This document shows, piece after piece, positions 1-11,312 of a stretch of 64,000 bases of DNA (the first letter of the stretch is position 1; each line of letters starts with the position of its first letter). The DNA is from Ischnura elegans (Eukaryota; Arthropoda; Insecta; Odonata; Coenagrionidae). The translations under genes and the position numbers were made by a program. The stretch covers positions 186,001-250,000 of the forward strand of contig NC_060254.1 in NCBI RefSeq assembly GCF_921293095.1. Direction: 5' to 3'. The notes beneath the pieces are model-generated. The model did no database searches, was not told where the DNA came from, and saw only the letters and a list, made by a program, of their open reading frames with translations.

Positions 1-3000
1 TCCTTTGGTAGCATATTTACTTCGCAACCGCACTTGAAGAGTATTTATCAACATCAGAACAATAATTGCACCCGTTTGTTTCAATGGGTTCAAGCGAAAC
101 ACAAACTTTGGTAACCCGTAACTCGGAAAACGTCATTTAATTGTGACCCAACTTTAGCATTAACTAAGTGCTTATCTTGGCAATGCACGGTTCGAGCTTC
201 AATGACATGTCTGATGCAGACAAAGAGATAAGATCAATATAGTAAAATGCGGGCATAACGGACAAGAGGTGTCGTATAATTTCGCTCTTAGCGTCTTTGT
301 ACTCCCAATCTCACAATTTAAGATACTAATTTACAATTGGTAATTAATTTATCAAGTATTCATCCTTGGCATTTACTTTGACCAAATTGAGTGCTTTAAA
401 CAGGCGATTGGTAAAGCTGTGGACATAATCGGCGACGCCAAAAACTACGAAATTATAATCGTGAATTCTTGAAACGGCTGAAGTAATTTTCCACGCCGAA
501 TCGCCTTTCAGTATCAAGACTCGCAAATTAATATCAAGACCTGTTCTCTTAAGAGCTTACTACAGCTATTTGTATTTTATTATAATGAGTTTCCACAAAG
601 TGAACTAGTCAAAAATCGATATGAATTATTTGCTGGGGGACTATAACTTATGTTATTAATAAATGAGTTATTGCTTTCAGGGTTCTTGTAGTAAAAAATA
701 TCTTCTAAAATTCAGTTAAGGAAAGCGCAAGAATTTTATATTTATATTTGCAAAAAAAACAATACTGCAACAATACTTTATTGAATTTATTATTAAGTGA
801 AAATTTTTATGCGCAAGTAACAAGGTGAAATGATGACAATGACACTATGATGGTTTTTGCTGTATTCAAAATATTCTTCATCCTTGCTAATGCTCGAAGA
901 AACTGATTACTATCGTTACTATCTGTCAACGAACTTTCAGAAACGAGAGAGCTGAGGAGTGGGGTTGGGCCAGGAGCGCATTCATGCATTCTCACGAGGG
1001 GAAGAGTTAAAAGCATCGAAAGTGATAAGGAGAGAGATAAGGAAGTCTAATGGAACGTCAGTTTTACAGTAAAAGGTTATCGAATGCAACACAGCCAGCA
1101 CGAATGAAGCTTGAAGCGGGTGGGCGGGGCATACTCCCTCACAACGTTGGTGGCTCGAAGAAGACCTCATTTGAATTTCCATCATCTCGCTCCTCAGAAA
1201 CACGTGTCGTCAGAAAGGTAAACCGATTTTCCCGCAAAAGAGAACTGTGCAGGGAGGTCATCACATTACTTCCAACGCCATCGCAGGGCACATTGCTAAA
1301 CAGGCAACAGACGCACAACAGAAATCATTAATTTTTATCATACTAAGAGGGCCATTAACTTTTCTGTCCTCAAATTTGTTTCATGGAAAGAACTTACAGT
1401 TCTTAAACGCTATGAGGAATAAACAACATATTTTTCTATGCTCAAGTTGATAACTATCGTAACTTATACAAAAAACTGCAATTAATTAAGTGTATTTACT
1501 TTTGATTTGAGAAAGAAGAGATAAATTGAGAATGAGCGTTTTTTAGCGTTGCGTTTTCTTTTTCTGATCAGTATACTTTTTGAACCGTCAGTGAAAAAAA
1601 GATTTTGCGTGAGCTAGAAGCTCTTTTACTGCAATAGAACACTATTGAATAATATTAAACGTTCATCCGACGTCAAAAAGTATGGCGTAAGCCAAGAAAA
1701 CCCTTCAATTTCAGAGAAGTCCCCTAGTATGTCTTGTTAGCACTGACCCTTTTCGACCCTTGATAGTGAAAGAATAACACTGGTCGGCATTAAAATCCTC
1801 CCACGAGGGTGAAAGGGTGTACCGGATAGATTTCGAGATGCTGATTGCAAATATCTCATTAAGAAAGTTCCAGCACGTAAAGTTTTTTTTGGCAGGTTGA
1901 CGTGTTTCCATAATCAATTGAAAATTTTTTGACAGATGTATTTTTGGTATTTAATTTGTGTTTTCCGTCTTTTGAGTGAATAATTCTCAATTTTTATTTT
2001 AATCCAAGAAATGTTACTTGGCTACATCCCAGGAACATTCTTTGCTGTAGCTCAAGACCCCCGGAAACGTACCCCTGCCCTTGGGTTGCATAGATTTATT
2101 GTCGTTCTACACTGCACACACTAAAACCTAGGCGTTATTGACGGATAAAGGTTTCGTATTCTACTTTCAATCACTCGTCGGCTCCCTTTCGTATAATTGA
2201 CAGACAAATGAAAAAAGGCCCCAGGATGTACACCACATTGTCGCGTGAAACAAATGTTTCAGTTCCGTGTTGATCATGGTGTTACAATGTGGTGTTATGC
2301 TGTGTCGTACACCACGCCACGTCGTATATTGTGTTAAACGAACATGCAGAGAATTTGCAACAATTCGATAGATTCATTCTGCTATATATGTGGGGAATTG
2401 GTTTTCAAGGGATGAAGTAGGCCATTGCGTACGACGAATTGTCCATTTACCATTACATCCAATCGGAAAATTCAAAATGAACGAACTCCACATGTCTTTA
2501 CGCGTATGCTTCAAAACAGTCCGTATTTAGTGGTATGTAAAACTATTGATCCGCGGCGATTCCACTTCATATGTTATTTTGAGGCAATCTAAACAACTTT
2601 TAATTGATCCTCAACGTTAACTATATTTCCATTATGATCGTTAGATCACTGAATAATTCCAATCCAATTTTACATTATTTTGCAGCATATTAATTTTGAA
2701 ATATGCGAAAAATAGAAGGGAATATTGGTTTGATATCATTCGTCAATAGGATTATAAAAATTTGACTAGCAGCCCTAATTATGGCTCACTTTGCCGTGAA
2801 ATTCAGACCAGATTGCTCGTGAGCGACGCGAGTGGCAAATTCTTAAATCAAGTTAAATATGGGGTGGATGATGAGAAATCTAGAGGGCGCTTTGAATATC
2901 CTCTACTCAAATATTCGCGAGCAAATTCATTGCATAGGCATTTGGAAAGAATTAACTAACCATCTCACGAAATGAACATCATAGAACCGCAGAGCAATGC

Positions 3001-3981
3001 TTTTCGTGCCGTCCCTCGGGAGACGGAGGACCCAGCGAGGCACAAGCAAAAGAATACTGAAGAATCCCACGGATAGACCCTCCTGAGAAAGGAGTGAATT
3101 GGCAAAACTGTCTCTTTAAGAGAGCTTTAGTCGATACCCGTAACATATTCGAGAGCAGCGCCTAAGGTTATTAACACAGTACTCGTATTGCCAGGACAAG
3201 GTGAATTATTTCAAGGGACAATGCCTGGGGGGGAGAGGGTGCTATATTTTATTTACGAATGAAAATTATCGCATTCTGAGAGCTCTTAGTTATTAAAGTG
3301 AAACGCTCGATGAGTCATTCATTTCACGAGGTAAGATACGATTGAGACATTGAAATGAACCGTTCCCGAGAAAAAAAAGCCTTTAAAATGAGCCGTTACT
3401 CGCGCGGAGTAAAAAAAATAATTACTAAAAGCAAAGGATCACCCGCCAATACAAATGCCTCACATAAATAGTTATATCGCGCTACTAATAAAATGATAGG
3501 GAATGGGCAATGGATTTTCATGATCGAACTTAAACTACTAGATCTTAACTTTATACCTGATACGTTAAAAATAAAGTTCAATAAAAAATAGACTTGGGAG
3601 ACTATTTCTAACAATCCCAAAAATTTCGAATCGCGAAGTGGAACATGAGATTAAAAGTGGCAGTATCTTTTCAATCTCTGATTAATAATGAAATAATAAA
3701 AACAATATGGTTCATTCCGATTGTTAGGCTGTCACTTATTGATCTTCCACACAATGAATGTATTAGATAACACTGACGTTATCCCACTTCGATCCCAAAT
3801 CCGCAAGCACAGAATAAGCCTCCTCAAACACTGCGCGGGACTTGTCGAGTTACAGACTGCAAGGAATACGTCGCATCGGAAGATACTCCGAATTCGGCAA
3901 TTTTGAATTATCCGTAAGAATGAAGCTGCAAGCATTTGAATTTTTTCCAGTCGCGAGTAACTAAAACGGAACCTAAGAAAA
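1..3981. other. unassigned AT-rich DNA, no gene seen
   Basis: I see no credible gene. Short open frames here (at most 93 codons) show no recognisable domain. A TTTCCACAAAGT motif at 590-601 recurs beside the hairpins at 11.26 kb and 28.42 kb and may be the tail of another Penelope-type fragment. A small imperfect inverted repeat, ACACCACATTGT near 2227 against ACAATGTGGTGT near 2284, is the only other structure noticed. Confidence 0.5.
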
Positions 3982-3994
3982 ACTCCCTAACGAT

Positions 3995-4163
3995 GAATTC
4001 TTCTCGGGTTTCCATCCGGGTGAGCTCCATCTCCATCGCTGCCGACGTTTAGATAGAATCCTTTTCTATCGAAACGTCGGCAGCGATGGAGATGGAGCTC
4101 ACCCGGATGGAAACCCGAGAAGAATTCACCGCCATCATACGCCGGGAAAAAGTGAAATCTTAC
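3995..4163 (-). mobile_element. foldback retroposon, copy 1, with 13-bp target duplication
   Basis: The 13-mer ACTCCCTAACGAT occurs at 3982-3994 and again at 4164-4176, bracketing a 169-bp insert. The insert consists of a nearly perfect hairpin (arms about 60 bp, 3995-4055 and 4066-4127, loop about 10 bp) plus a 36-bp unpaired tail. Read on the minus strand the order is tail, then hairpin. The tail contains TCCCGGCG and ATGATG, and the arm contains TTCTCGGGTTTCC; the same blocks in the same order form the insert at 44397-44534, so this is a family. No coding capacity. GAAACGTCGGCAGC at 4071-4084 resembles the 3' core of a hammerhead ribozyme, but the opposite arm is its exact complement rather than a CUGANGA strand. 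Long staggered duplications fit target-primed insertion; kinship with Penelope-like elements is inferred. Confidence 0.7.
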
Positions 4164-4176
4164 ACTCCCTAACGAT

Positions 4177-4971
4177 ATTTCACGTCCACAATACGATCTA
4201 AGTGCTAACTGGAATTGCAGTCTTCGACTCTCAAAAAGGATAAGTTGCCATTAATCCTCTGGGCTACTAAGACTATCACTGAAAGAGAGACCGCACTTAC
4301 CGGCAATCGCCTCGATGGCATGGTTCAGTTGAGTCATTCCGCGATGTAAAAAGAGTGTTACTCACACAGTATGGCTGTACTCAGTTGGGGGGTCAGGAGG
4401 GGACAACTGCCCCCCTACAAATTTTATTTTGAATAAAAATGGTTTGAGCATAAAATGTGTACTTAAAGAAATAATTTTTTCAAGCAAAATATTTAGAAAA
4501 TGAACGACTACGGCTTGCCCCCTCCTCAACTTGTGATCCAGGGTAGACCCTTGTCTCGGTGGTCTAGGGATGACTACTGTCACTATGTCTAAACATAGGA
4601 CATAATACGGAATGCGGGTGAGGTGACGCCGAGATGCTGGTAAAAGAAGAATTTATTTAAATTTATTTTAATAGATTCTTCACTCTCAGCAGTAACGGAA
4701 ATGAATATTTTAAAAATTTATAAAAACGTTATACTGGCAATAACTCGAGATTTTAAGATCGAGCAGTCTATATCCGTCCAATAGCTCTGCATTTTTTATG
4801 GTTCCTTTATTGAAAAATAGAGTGATCGCCATTTAGGCAAATTGCAGTCGCCTATCTGCCCTTCAACATGTCGCTGGGGTGTTTGGCATGGGGTGACAAC
4901 AAGGCTTCAGCTTTCAGCATGCGACATGATCCCCGGTTAGTTGTACGTAAGCGGTGTCTTAATATTGGACT
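4177..4971. other. unassigned intergenic DNA
   Basis: No recognisable coding or repeat signal was seen between the foldback insertion and the inverted-repeat element that starts near 4972. Confidence 0.4.
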
Positions 4972-5733
4972 AGGTTAGGCGATCTGTCGTAGACGTTAAA
5001 TAGTGGAATCCTGGCAGGCAGTGTGAATCACTCTAAGACAATAGCAACTTTTCCCAGCCAGGTGGTTGTCTCCTGGGAATTTCAGGTACACTTACATAGT
5101 TATAAGAATATATAAATCACTTTATTCCGTCATGACATAGATGGAGGGTTTGAAAGAGGGTGGGGGTTCATTAGGGTTAGGAAGGACGCATTTTGGCAGT
5201 TGGTGTTTGTGTTGGTGTCCGGATGGTACCCGGAGGCGGTCTGGCCAGTTCGGCTGTACGGCGATCGCCCTCACAACGCTCGCTTCTATTGTGAGGTGTA
5301 TATGAAGGGCGTAATTAGAAATGAAGCAGATTACTTGAACTTCAGTTTTATTCCGTTATTAAATTCTAAGTTTCCATTAGTTACTTCAATATAAGAACTT
5401 ACATGGGTGAGTCTCCAGGGCGCGAGGGAGGTTAAACGTCCCTAACTGGCTGCACTTGCAACTGACTACGTATGCACCACCCGTGCACCCCAAGCACCAA
5501 CTGCCAAAATGCGTCCTTCTCACCCCCCTACCCCTAATTAAACCCCAACCCCCTTTAAACCCTCCATCTATGTCATGACGGAGTAAAGCGATTTATATAT
5601 TTTCAAAACCACCTGTACCTGAAATTCCCAGGAGACAGCCATCTGGCAGGGAAAAGTTTCTATCGTCTCAAAGTGATGCATAACATTGTTTGCCAGAATT
5701 CCGCTATTTAACGTCTTCGACAGATTACCTGAC
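4972..5733. repeat. 762-bp inverted-repeat element
   Basis: Two arms of about 240 bp, 4972-5208 and 5493-5733, are reverse complements with moderate divergence. Shared landmarks are AGGACGCATTTTGGCAGTT at the inner ends, CATGACATAGATGGAGGGTTT in the middle and CTGTCG(T/A)AGACGTTAAATAG at the outer ends. The 285-bp spacer contains no convincing protein. No clear target-site duplication was found at the outer ends, so this may be a foldback transposon or two oppositely oriented copies of one repeat. Confidence 0.65.
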
Positions 5734-5739
5734 TCCTTC

Positions 5740-6520
5740 GCGAGGTTCATCCTCTCCGCAGATTTTATTGCAGACTAATTTTTGAAGCGAAAACTTCCCA
5801 TTGCGCGTCACGCACTTTGTTTCAGAGGGGTATAAAAAACTCTGAACTCTGGTGATCGTCACCTCAAAACCGTCATCGCCTCGCTGTCAACGAAGGAGAG
5901 GGAAATAAAGAGATAAAGATTTTTGAATTTGATCGTTCCACAAGCCTGAAAATATATTCTAAAGCAAAAAGGGTCGCTACGTTTAGTGTTGGCAATATTT
6001 GGTCGATTTCGTTCATAACAATTTAAATGAAGCTCAATTTAAAATTAGATTAGGACATCATATATTGATAAAATAAATTAAATCTATACCCTAGTGACCA
6101 CTATTAAGGTTTAATTGGGTATCACTAAACTTGTTATTTATCTCTCATACTCCATCTCAGAAGTCGAGTTATCTTTTCATTTGAATGAATACATACCATT
6201 CCAAAAATAAATTTAAAGTAGAAACTCATTTATGCATGTGGGAAAAAATTTAAACATTCACATTTTTCTCACGCACATCTCTTGGACTCTCCTTTATAAA
6301 TACATACATGAGGGTAATAAATACAACTTTTATGCAATGAGGCTCATGAATTCAAGTAAATTAGTAAATCTATTAATTGCTTCAGACCTGAGTAATCTTC
6401 TATATTATTTTTACTGTATAGATACCTTTTTCTCAAATTATACGAAACCAAACTCGACAAATGAGGAACCAAAATGTACAGAATTTCTCAGAGAACATGC
6501 GACGGCATATCTTACTTCCG
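5740..6520. other. unassigned AT-rich DNA
   Basis: No gene or structured repeat recognised. The 210-codon open frame starting at 6232 crosses into the SINE at 6521, which argues against its being a gene. Confidence 0.4.
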
Positions 6521-6797
6521 GGGATCGGGTTGGTGTGGTAGCTAGAGTGTTGGCTTCCCACCCGGCGGGCTCAATTTCAAATCCCGGCAGCGGCAGGGAA
6601 TTTTCAAAGATTGCCCGATCCCTGCTTGAGTGCTGTGTGGAGGACATTTCAAGTGCAACACTCCGTCCGTCGGATGGGACGTTAAGTCGTGGTCCCCTTG
6701 GCGCCTTTCGTTTAGAGCAGGCTAATGCCGACGCCGGGTTTCTCTCCACCCTTCCTTACCTACCCTACCCTCATGGCGCAAATGACTTCAGCTGTCA
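6521..6797 (+). mobile_element. tRNA-derived SINE, near full length
   Basis: The 5' part reads like a degenerate tRNA: GGGATCGGGTTGGTGTGGTA, then an A-box-like TAGCTAGAGTGTTGG and a B-box-like TTTCAAATCCC about 30 bp later, which would form an internal pol III promoter. A body follows that contains CGTCGGATGGGACGTTAAG and GTGGTCCCCTTGGCGCC, shared with the partial copy at 49833-49925 and the minus-strand copy near 53630-53953. The GGGACGTTAAGCCGTGGTCCC core recalls conserved central domains of invertebrate SINE superfamilies, but I cannot name the family. It carries no coding function; mobilisation would need a LINE reverse transcriptase. Confidence 0.8.
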
Positions 6798-7375
6798 GTC
6801 CAAATACCATATCTTACTTCCTAAATATTGCTATTGTTTCATAAAATTGGTTTTTAAATACTAAAAAAACGGTAAATATTCCTGACGTTAACGGCGCACA
6901 AACTGACACAATTGTTCATTTCCAACAATATCTCGCATTCTTTAAATAACTTTTATCAAAATGCGGCTGATTCCACATTTAAGTCTCCTGTTGATACGTA
7001 AGTATGATTTATCATGTGCGTTTAACAGACAATAGTGTAATTACTTCCAAAGCTGTAATTAAAGAGGTCCTCTGACCTCAATTTGTACATGAACATTCCA
7101 ATTAAATTTGCATATAAGACCCTGCCTTTTTTTCTACATTTTAAAATTAAAAACGCGCCTATCCCTTGTGGACCTGCATTGAAAAGAGCGGGGAGCGGGC
7201 GCATCACGCTCGTATTACTTATTACGTACGTATAATTATTACATATTACTTAAATTTCAACTGTCAACACCTTCAATTTGTGTTACTTTCATCATTAATA
7301 AATCATTTTGACTAAATGTATGGAAAAGCTGGACTGAATAGTTATCTTAACATTCCATTGCGAAACATGAAACAT
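6798..7375. other. unassigned AT-rich DNA
   Basis: No coding signal or repeat recognised in this stretch. Confidence 0.4.
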
Positions 7376-7406
7376 GACTCGGGTTTCAACAATATATCAT
7401 CTTCAG
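7376..7406 (-). ncRNA. hammerhead-ribozyme-like core (candidate)
   Basis: On the minus strand the order CTGAAGA (7406-7400), a 12-nt insert, GAAAC (7387-7383), CCGA, then GTC (7378-7376) matches the core of a type I hammerhead with a two-base-pair stem III (AC/GT) and cleavage after GTC. Hammerheads of this minimal form are known from Penelope-like elements, and such elements occur in this window. The stem II insert pairs poorly and stem I is imperfect, so activity is doubtful. A perfect 9-bp hairpin (7439-7460, CCCATTCCT/AGGAATGGG) lies 33 bp upstream on the same strand. Confidence 0.4.
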
Positions 7407-7460
7407 GTGCTCCTACGGTACCGCAGCTCTCTTATATACCCATTCCTAGTCAGGAATGGG

Positions 7461-8129
7461 GAAGAAATTAATATTGAGGAAAGTAGAATCGTCATACTCA
7501 CTGTATCTCTGCACCCAGATGTCGTAGAGAAATGAATTTTTAGCTCATATGAAAATTAGGACTTCGATAAGATATTAATTAATTTTATTTTGCTCCGTTT
7601 CCTATCACTGTTAAGTTTCAAATTTCACAAATATTATCAGTAATCTTTTATCGAATGCTCTGCCTCGTAATCGCTATTAAATTTTATTTCAATAAGGACA
7701 TGTTTAACATATCATTCCAAACTGCGTTCATCGACCGACTGAACTCAGCAAATTTGATGAGGCAGAGGACAATTATATCATCGTTTGCCAAGTTGACTCC
7801 AGAATGAATTATATTCTTTAAATAATTTAATTTTCCAATGGATTCAGCTCCCTGGAGTTACAAATGTAGAATTTTCCTCTGGAAATCATGGTTACAGATA
7901 TTTAAACGTAAGGAAAAATACTTTTGTTGTCAGCGTTTTTAAATGACCTTAAAATTTTCCTGTATTTGATTAAGAATGTTTATTGTCATTTTTTCCGTCA
8001 TAGACACTAGTCCAGGAAATGAATCTCAAAAAAGTGCAAAACCTAGCAATTTTTTCAAACTGAATCGATTTGCATAACAATTTGGGACTACGCTAATCTT
8101 ATCCTCTACTTCGAAATCTTTATCATGCC
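7461..8129. other. unassigned AT-rich DNA
   Basis: No gene, repeat or regulatory structure recognised. Confidence 0.4.
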
Positions 8130-8466
8130 TATGGCCGCTTTTTACTTTTTTAGGGGTGAAAACTACCCCTAAATGCCAAAAGTTTAAAAACTACACTTTA
8201 AAACTTTCATACACTAAAATGTAGGTTGCATTAGCCGAATAATGATTGCTTTATGCTTTTTGGACATTACTTCATGATATTTAAACCCTTAAAAATCAAC
8301 CCTTATTCGGGGTTAAGGAAAAATAATATTTACTACAAAAATTATATTTTTCGTCAAAGTGTCCTAATTTAAGAACGATGCCGATTAAAATATGTACTTA
8401 TTTCATTTTGCAATTTTTCAACCCTTAAAAACCACCCCTTACAACATTTCAATGCTTATAAACTAC
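8130..8466. repeat. block of degenerate AACCCTTAAAAA-type motifs
   Basis: Related motifs recur: TTAGGGGTGAAAACTACCCC near 8151, AAACCCTTAAAAATCAACCC near 8283 and CAACCCTTAAAAACCACCCC near 8419, separated by AT-rich filler. They look like a decayed dispersed or satellite-like repeat. The block ends at the TTAA that flanks the piggyBac element. Confidence 0.45.
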
Positions 8467-8824
8467 TTAACCCATTTACGGCCAACGTTGCGAAAACGCA
8501 ACATTATTTAGAAATGCAAAATAAATGTTTCAATTGAATTTTATGCATTTAGAATTCACTTTTTTCGATAAAAATAAGTTTAAACTGATTTTTAATGAGA
8601 TTATAATGACATTTAATAAGTTTTTCGATATTTCTAAAAATACTCAAAATGTGTCAATTTTCGAGTCTCCTGTTAAGCAAGATAAATAATTTTTCCTAAG
8701 AGTAACTATTCCCTTTATTAAGTTTTTTATTCGTCCATGTGGGCGTAGAAATTTCAATTAATAGATACTAAAGCTAATATTTCGTCAGGGAGTCAGCATT
8801 AAGCTAAAATCAGATCCGGAAAAT

Positions 8825-9185
8825 AATGTTGCGTTTTCGCAACGTTGGCCGAATCCAGAATCTATAGGCATTTATGCAACCCGCATTTCCGTCTCGTAGG
8901 AATATGCAGTTTTTACTGTCGGATATAATCCTACGCCTTTTTATGACTCGTATTTGACAGATATCGTTAAATTTGATAATTAAAATTCTTAGATATTATA
9001 TTTCCAATGAGATGCTGCATTATTTAACCAAATCCAATCCAATATAAAATAGAGATGCATTACGGCTTGAAAGAAATGAGTCAAAGTGAATATTTTTACA
9101 TAAGATAGCGTATTTTCCAGTTTTTAATTGACATTTTTATTACAACAGATTGAATTACAACAAATAATGACTATTTATGAATTAC
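8825..9185 (+). repeat. left arm of long internal inverted repeat in the piggyBac element
   Basis: This roughly 350-bp arm is inverted at about 10478-10833. Paired landmarks are the GTTGCG/CGCAAC hairpin at the outer end, TCCGACAGTAAAAAC (inverted) about 90 bp inward, and GTTGTAATTCAA (inverted) at the inner end. It flanks the transposase relic on both sides, while the two element tips outside the arms differ from each other. Confidence 0.7.
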
Positions 9186-9477
9186 ATGAAAGCATTTCGG
9201 GTGCAATGGAACACAAAACTTTGTTCATTCAATCCGAATTAGTCCTTCCTTACTTCACGATTCAGCAATATCACCGACTTCCAGAACAGGATATTGGATG
9301 AATCAAGACGATAAGGCGTAGATTTGGTTCGGAAATGATTGAACCAAAACATCTTTAGATAAATAAAAAATAATTTACACTTTTCAGACAATTCCTGTCT
9401 GAACAAAAATGACAGATTTGTAAATTTGACGACTCAATTTGACGACTTGAATTAAAAATTATTACAATTCGGAATAT

Positions 9478-10480
9478 TTGCGCATAAATTTTGAAATAAT
9501 GAGCAAATGGTACCTTACTTTCGTCACAACAGTACATAAATGTTCTTTTAAAACAAGCCTTTCAGATTTTGCTTTTAACTTTGGTGCTTATGTTATTCGG
9601 ACGGTTTTAGGGTTCAACCAGGCGATAGAAAATTACTTCCTTCGAAATTTAGGCTTAAAAGCAAGTGTTTTTCTGGAATTTCTCAAAGTTATCCCTGATC
9701 CCTCGAATCATCGTTTTTTTTCGATAACTTCTTTTCATCTTGAAGAATATTTACTGTTTTGAAAGAAAAAGGATTATTTGTCACTGGAGGCATCCGTGAA
9801 AATATATCGGAGGAGTGCCTGATAGAATATAATAAAACCATCGACGTGAAACTGAGAGGAACATGAAAACAAACATTTGATAAAGCCGAAGGTATTGCTC
9901 GATGGAATGATAACTAGATTGTCCCTGTAGACAGCAATACAAGTTTTTCGCTTCTATTAGGCACAGGGAAAAGTTTCAGCAGGAAAAAGAAAATACTATT
10001 TCACATACTATTCTATGTTAATAAAAGAAAATACTATTCGTGTTTTTGGGGAGTATGGTAAATACATGGGAGGGTTGGACCTATTTCATAATGCAAATTA
10101 CCGCACTAGAATTCAGGGGAAAAAAGGTCCTAGCTTATCAACTTACTGGACAGCGTTTGCACTAACGCCAGGAGATTGTGCATGTTATGCAGCGAAAGTA
10201 AATTTCACTGGTAGACTTCAAATCGTATCTAGCAGGGACGCATCTAAAAAGTGAAGTGAATCAGTCAGTAGATGACGTACCCCTAAACAATTCGCGTCCA
10301 TAAACATAGAAAAAGTTGGGCCATGTAATTCATCGCGGATTCGTGAAGCATGAAAAGACGAATTTGGCCAAAGAGTTAAAAAAAATCCAGTAGTTGCCGA
10401 AACAGTGTAAAAGCCAAACCATGTATGAATGTTCGAAATTTTATGTTCCATTGCACCCAAAATGCTTGAGTATTTCCTAA
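9478..10480 (+). pseudogene. piggyBac transposase, C-terminal two thirds, decayed
   Basis: DDE-type transposase of the piggyBac family (DNA cleavage and TTAA-targeted integration). The 9478-9762 frame gives NPS-like spacing and LGLKASVFLEFLKVI followed by a T-run. A catalytic-type DNFF motif is visible one frame over at 9723-9734, so a base was probably lost in the T-run at 9713-9721. The same relic continues with RGT...FDKAEGIARWNDN (9855-9915, stops present) and then YGKYMGGLDLF at 10048-10083, the family hallmark with the third catalytic aspartate. A C-terminal cysteine-rich tail is visible as YEC..FYVPLHPKC near 10425-10465. The N-terminal part is not recognisable. Multiple frameshifts and stops show it is nonfunctional. 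Confidence 0.85.
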
Positions 10481-10833
10481 CTAGCCATTAATTGTTGTAA
10501 TTCAACCTGCAATTATAGAATTACAGTCAATGAAAAAATGTGAAATGCATGCTCTTCTGAGAAAATTTTCGCTTTGACTTATTTCTTTCAAACCGTAAAG
10601 CATGTCTATTTTATAGTGGATTTAGATCAAATAACAACAACACCTCATTGAGAAGATAATATCTATGGATTTTATTTATCTAATATGAGGATATTTGTCA
10701 TATACGTGGCATAAAAAGGTATAGGATTACATCCGACAGTAAAAACAGTATGTTCCTATGAGACGGCAATGTAATGTATTGCGGGTTGCATAACTGCCTA
10801 TAGATTCGCCCAACGTTGCGAAAACGCAACATT
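10478..10833 (-). repeat. right arm of long internal inverted repeat in the piggyBac element
   Basis: This is the inverted partner of 8825-9185, with moderate divergence. It ends in the same GTTGCG-AAAA-CGCAAC hairpin. The asymmetric outer tips (about 355 bp on the left, about 130 bp on the right) lie beyond the two arms. Confidence 0.7.
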
Positions 10834-11128
10834 TTTTTTTGCCATAAGCAAATTTTTTTGAAGGCCCATATTTTCAATTTCCCTTATTTAGCATGTTATT
10901 AGGTAAATTGAAGAGAAAAAATTATATATTTTCAAGTATTTCTTTACTCGGTCGGTAATGGGTTAAAATAGGTATAAGTTGGAAAAAAGTAAATTTACAC
11001 ACAAACGTTTATTTAAACAGAATTACATTAAATATTTACTTGCGTAGAGAGATATATATACAGATAAAAATAAATATTTTAATCATCTTCACCTTATACA
11101 ATTACCTTGGTCCTCGACGTCATCCTTG

Positions 11129-11299
11129 CAGGAATAGAAGGATCAACAGCTTTGCCATTTCCACGTAGTAATGTATTAAATATACTTATTACTTACTATT
11201 TTTATTAAATATAAATTACAATGTGGAAATAGCAAAGTTGTCGATCCTTCCATTCCTTGGATTATGGATTTCCACAAAGTTACGCCCTTTAATTATATT
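11129..11299 (+). mobile_element. foldback element with 13-bp flanking repeat
   Basis: GACGTCATCCTTG at 11116-11128 is repeated at 11300-11312. The 171-bp insert contains an imperfect hairpin: GGAATAGAAGGATCAACAG near 11130 pairs with 11240-11257, and TTGCCATTTCCAC pairs with GTGGAAATAGCAA near 11222. The AT-rich loop is about 55 bp. Downstream of the hairpin is ATGGATTTCCACAAAGT, also found after the hairpin at 28.4 kb, which links the two as one Penelope-type family. No open reading frame. Confidence 0.6.
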
Positions 11300-11312
11300 G
11301 ACGTCATCCTTG

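Larger units (their letters stand above)
8471..10962 (+). mobile_element. piggyBac-type DNA transposon with TTAA duplications
   Basis: The element lies between TTAA at 8467-8470 and TTAA at 10963-10966. The left end CCCATTTACGGCC and the inverted right end CCCATTACCGACC form a terminal inverted repeat starting CCC, as usual for piggyBac. A hairpin-forming sequence with stem GTTGCG and loop AAAA (then CGCAAC) occurs three times: 8480-8505, inverted at 8825-8850, and 10808-10833. The middle encodes a decayed transposase. At 2,492 bp it is close to the normal size of an autonomous piggyBac element, but frameshifts and stops make it dead. Confidence 0.88.

Noticed and set aside
6232-6864. 210-codon open frame
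   Set aside because: It runs through the SINE at 6521-6797 and has no domain; chance read-through is the simpler explanation.
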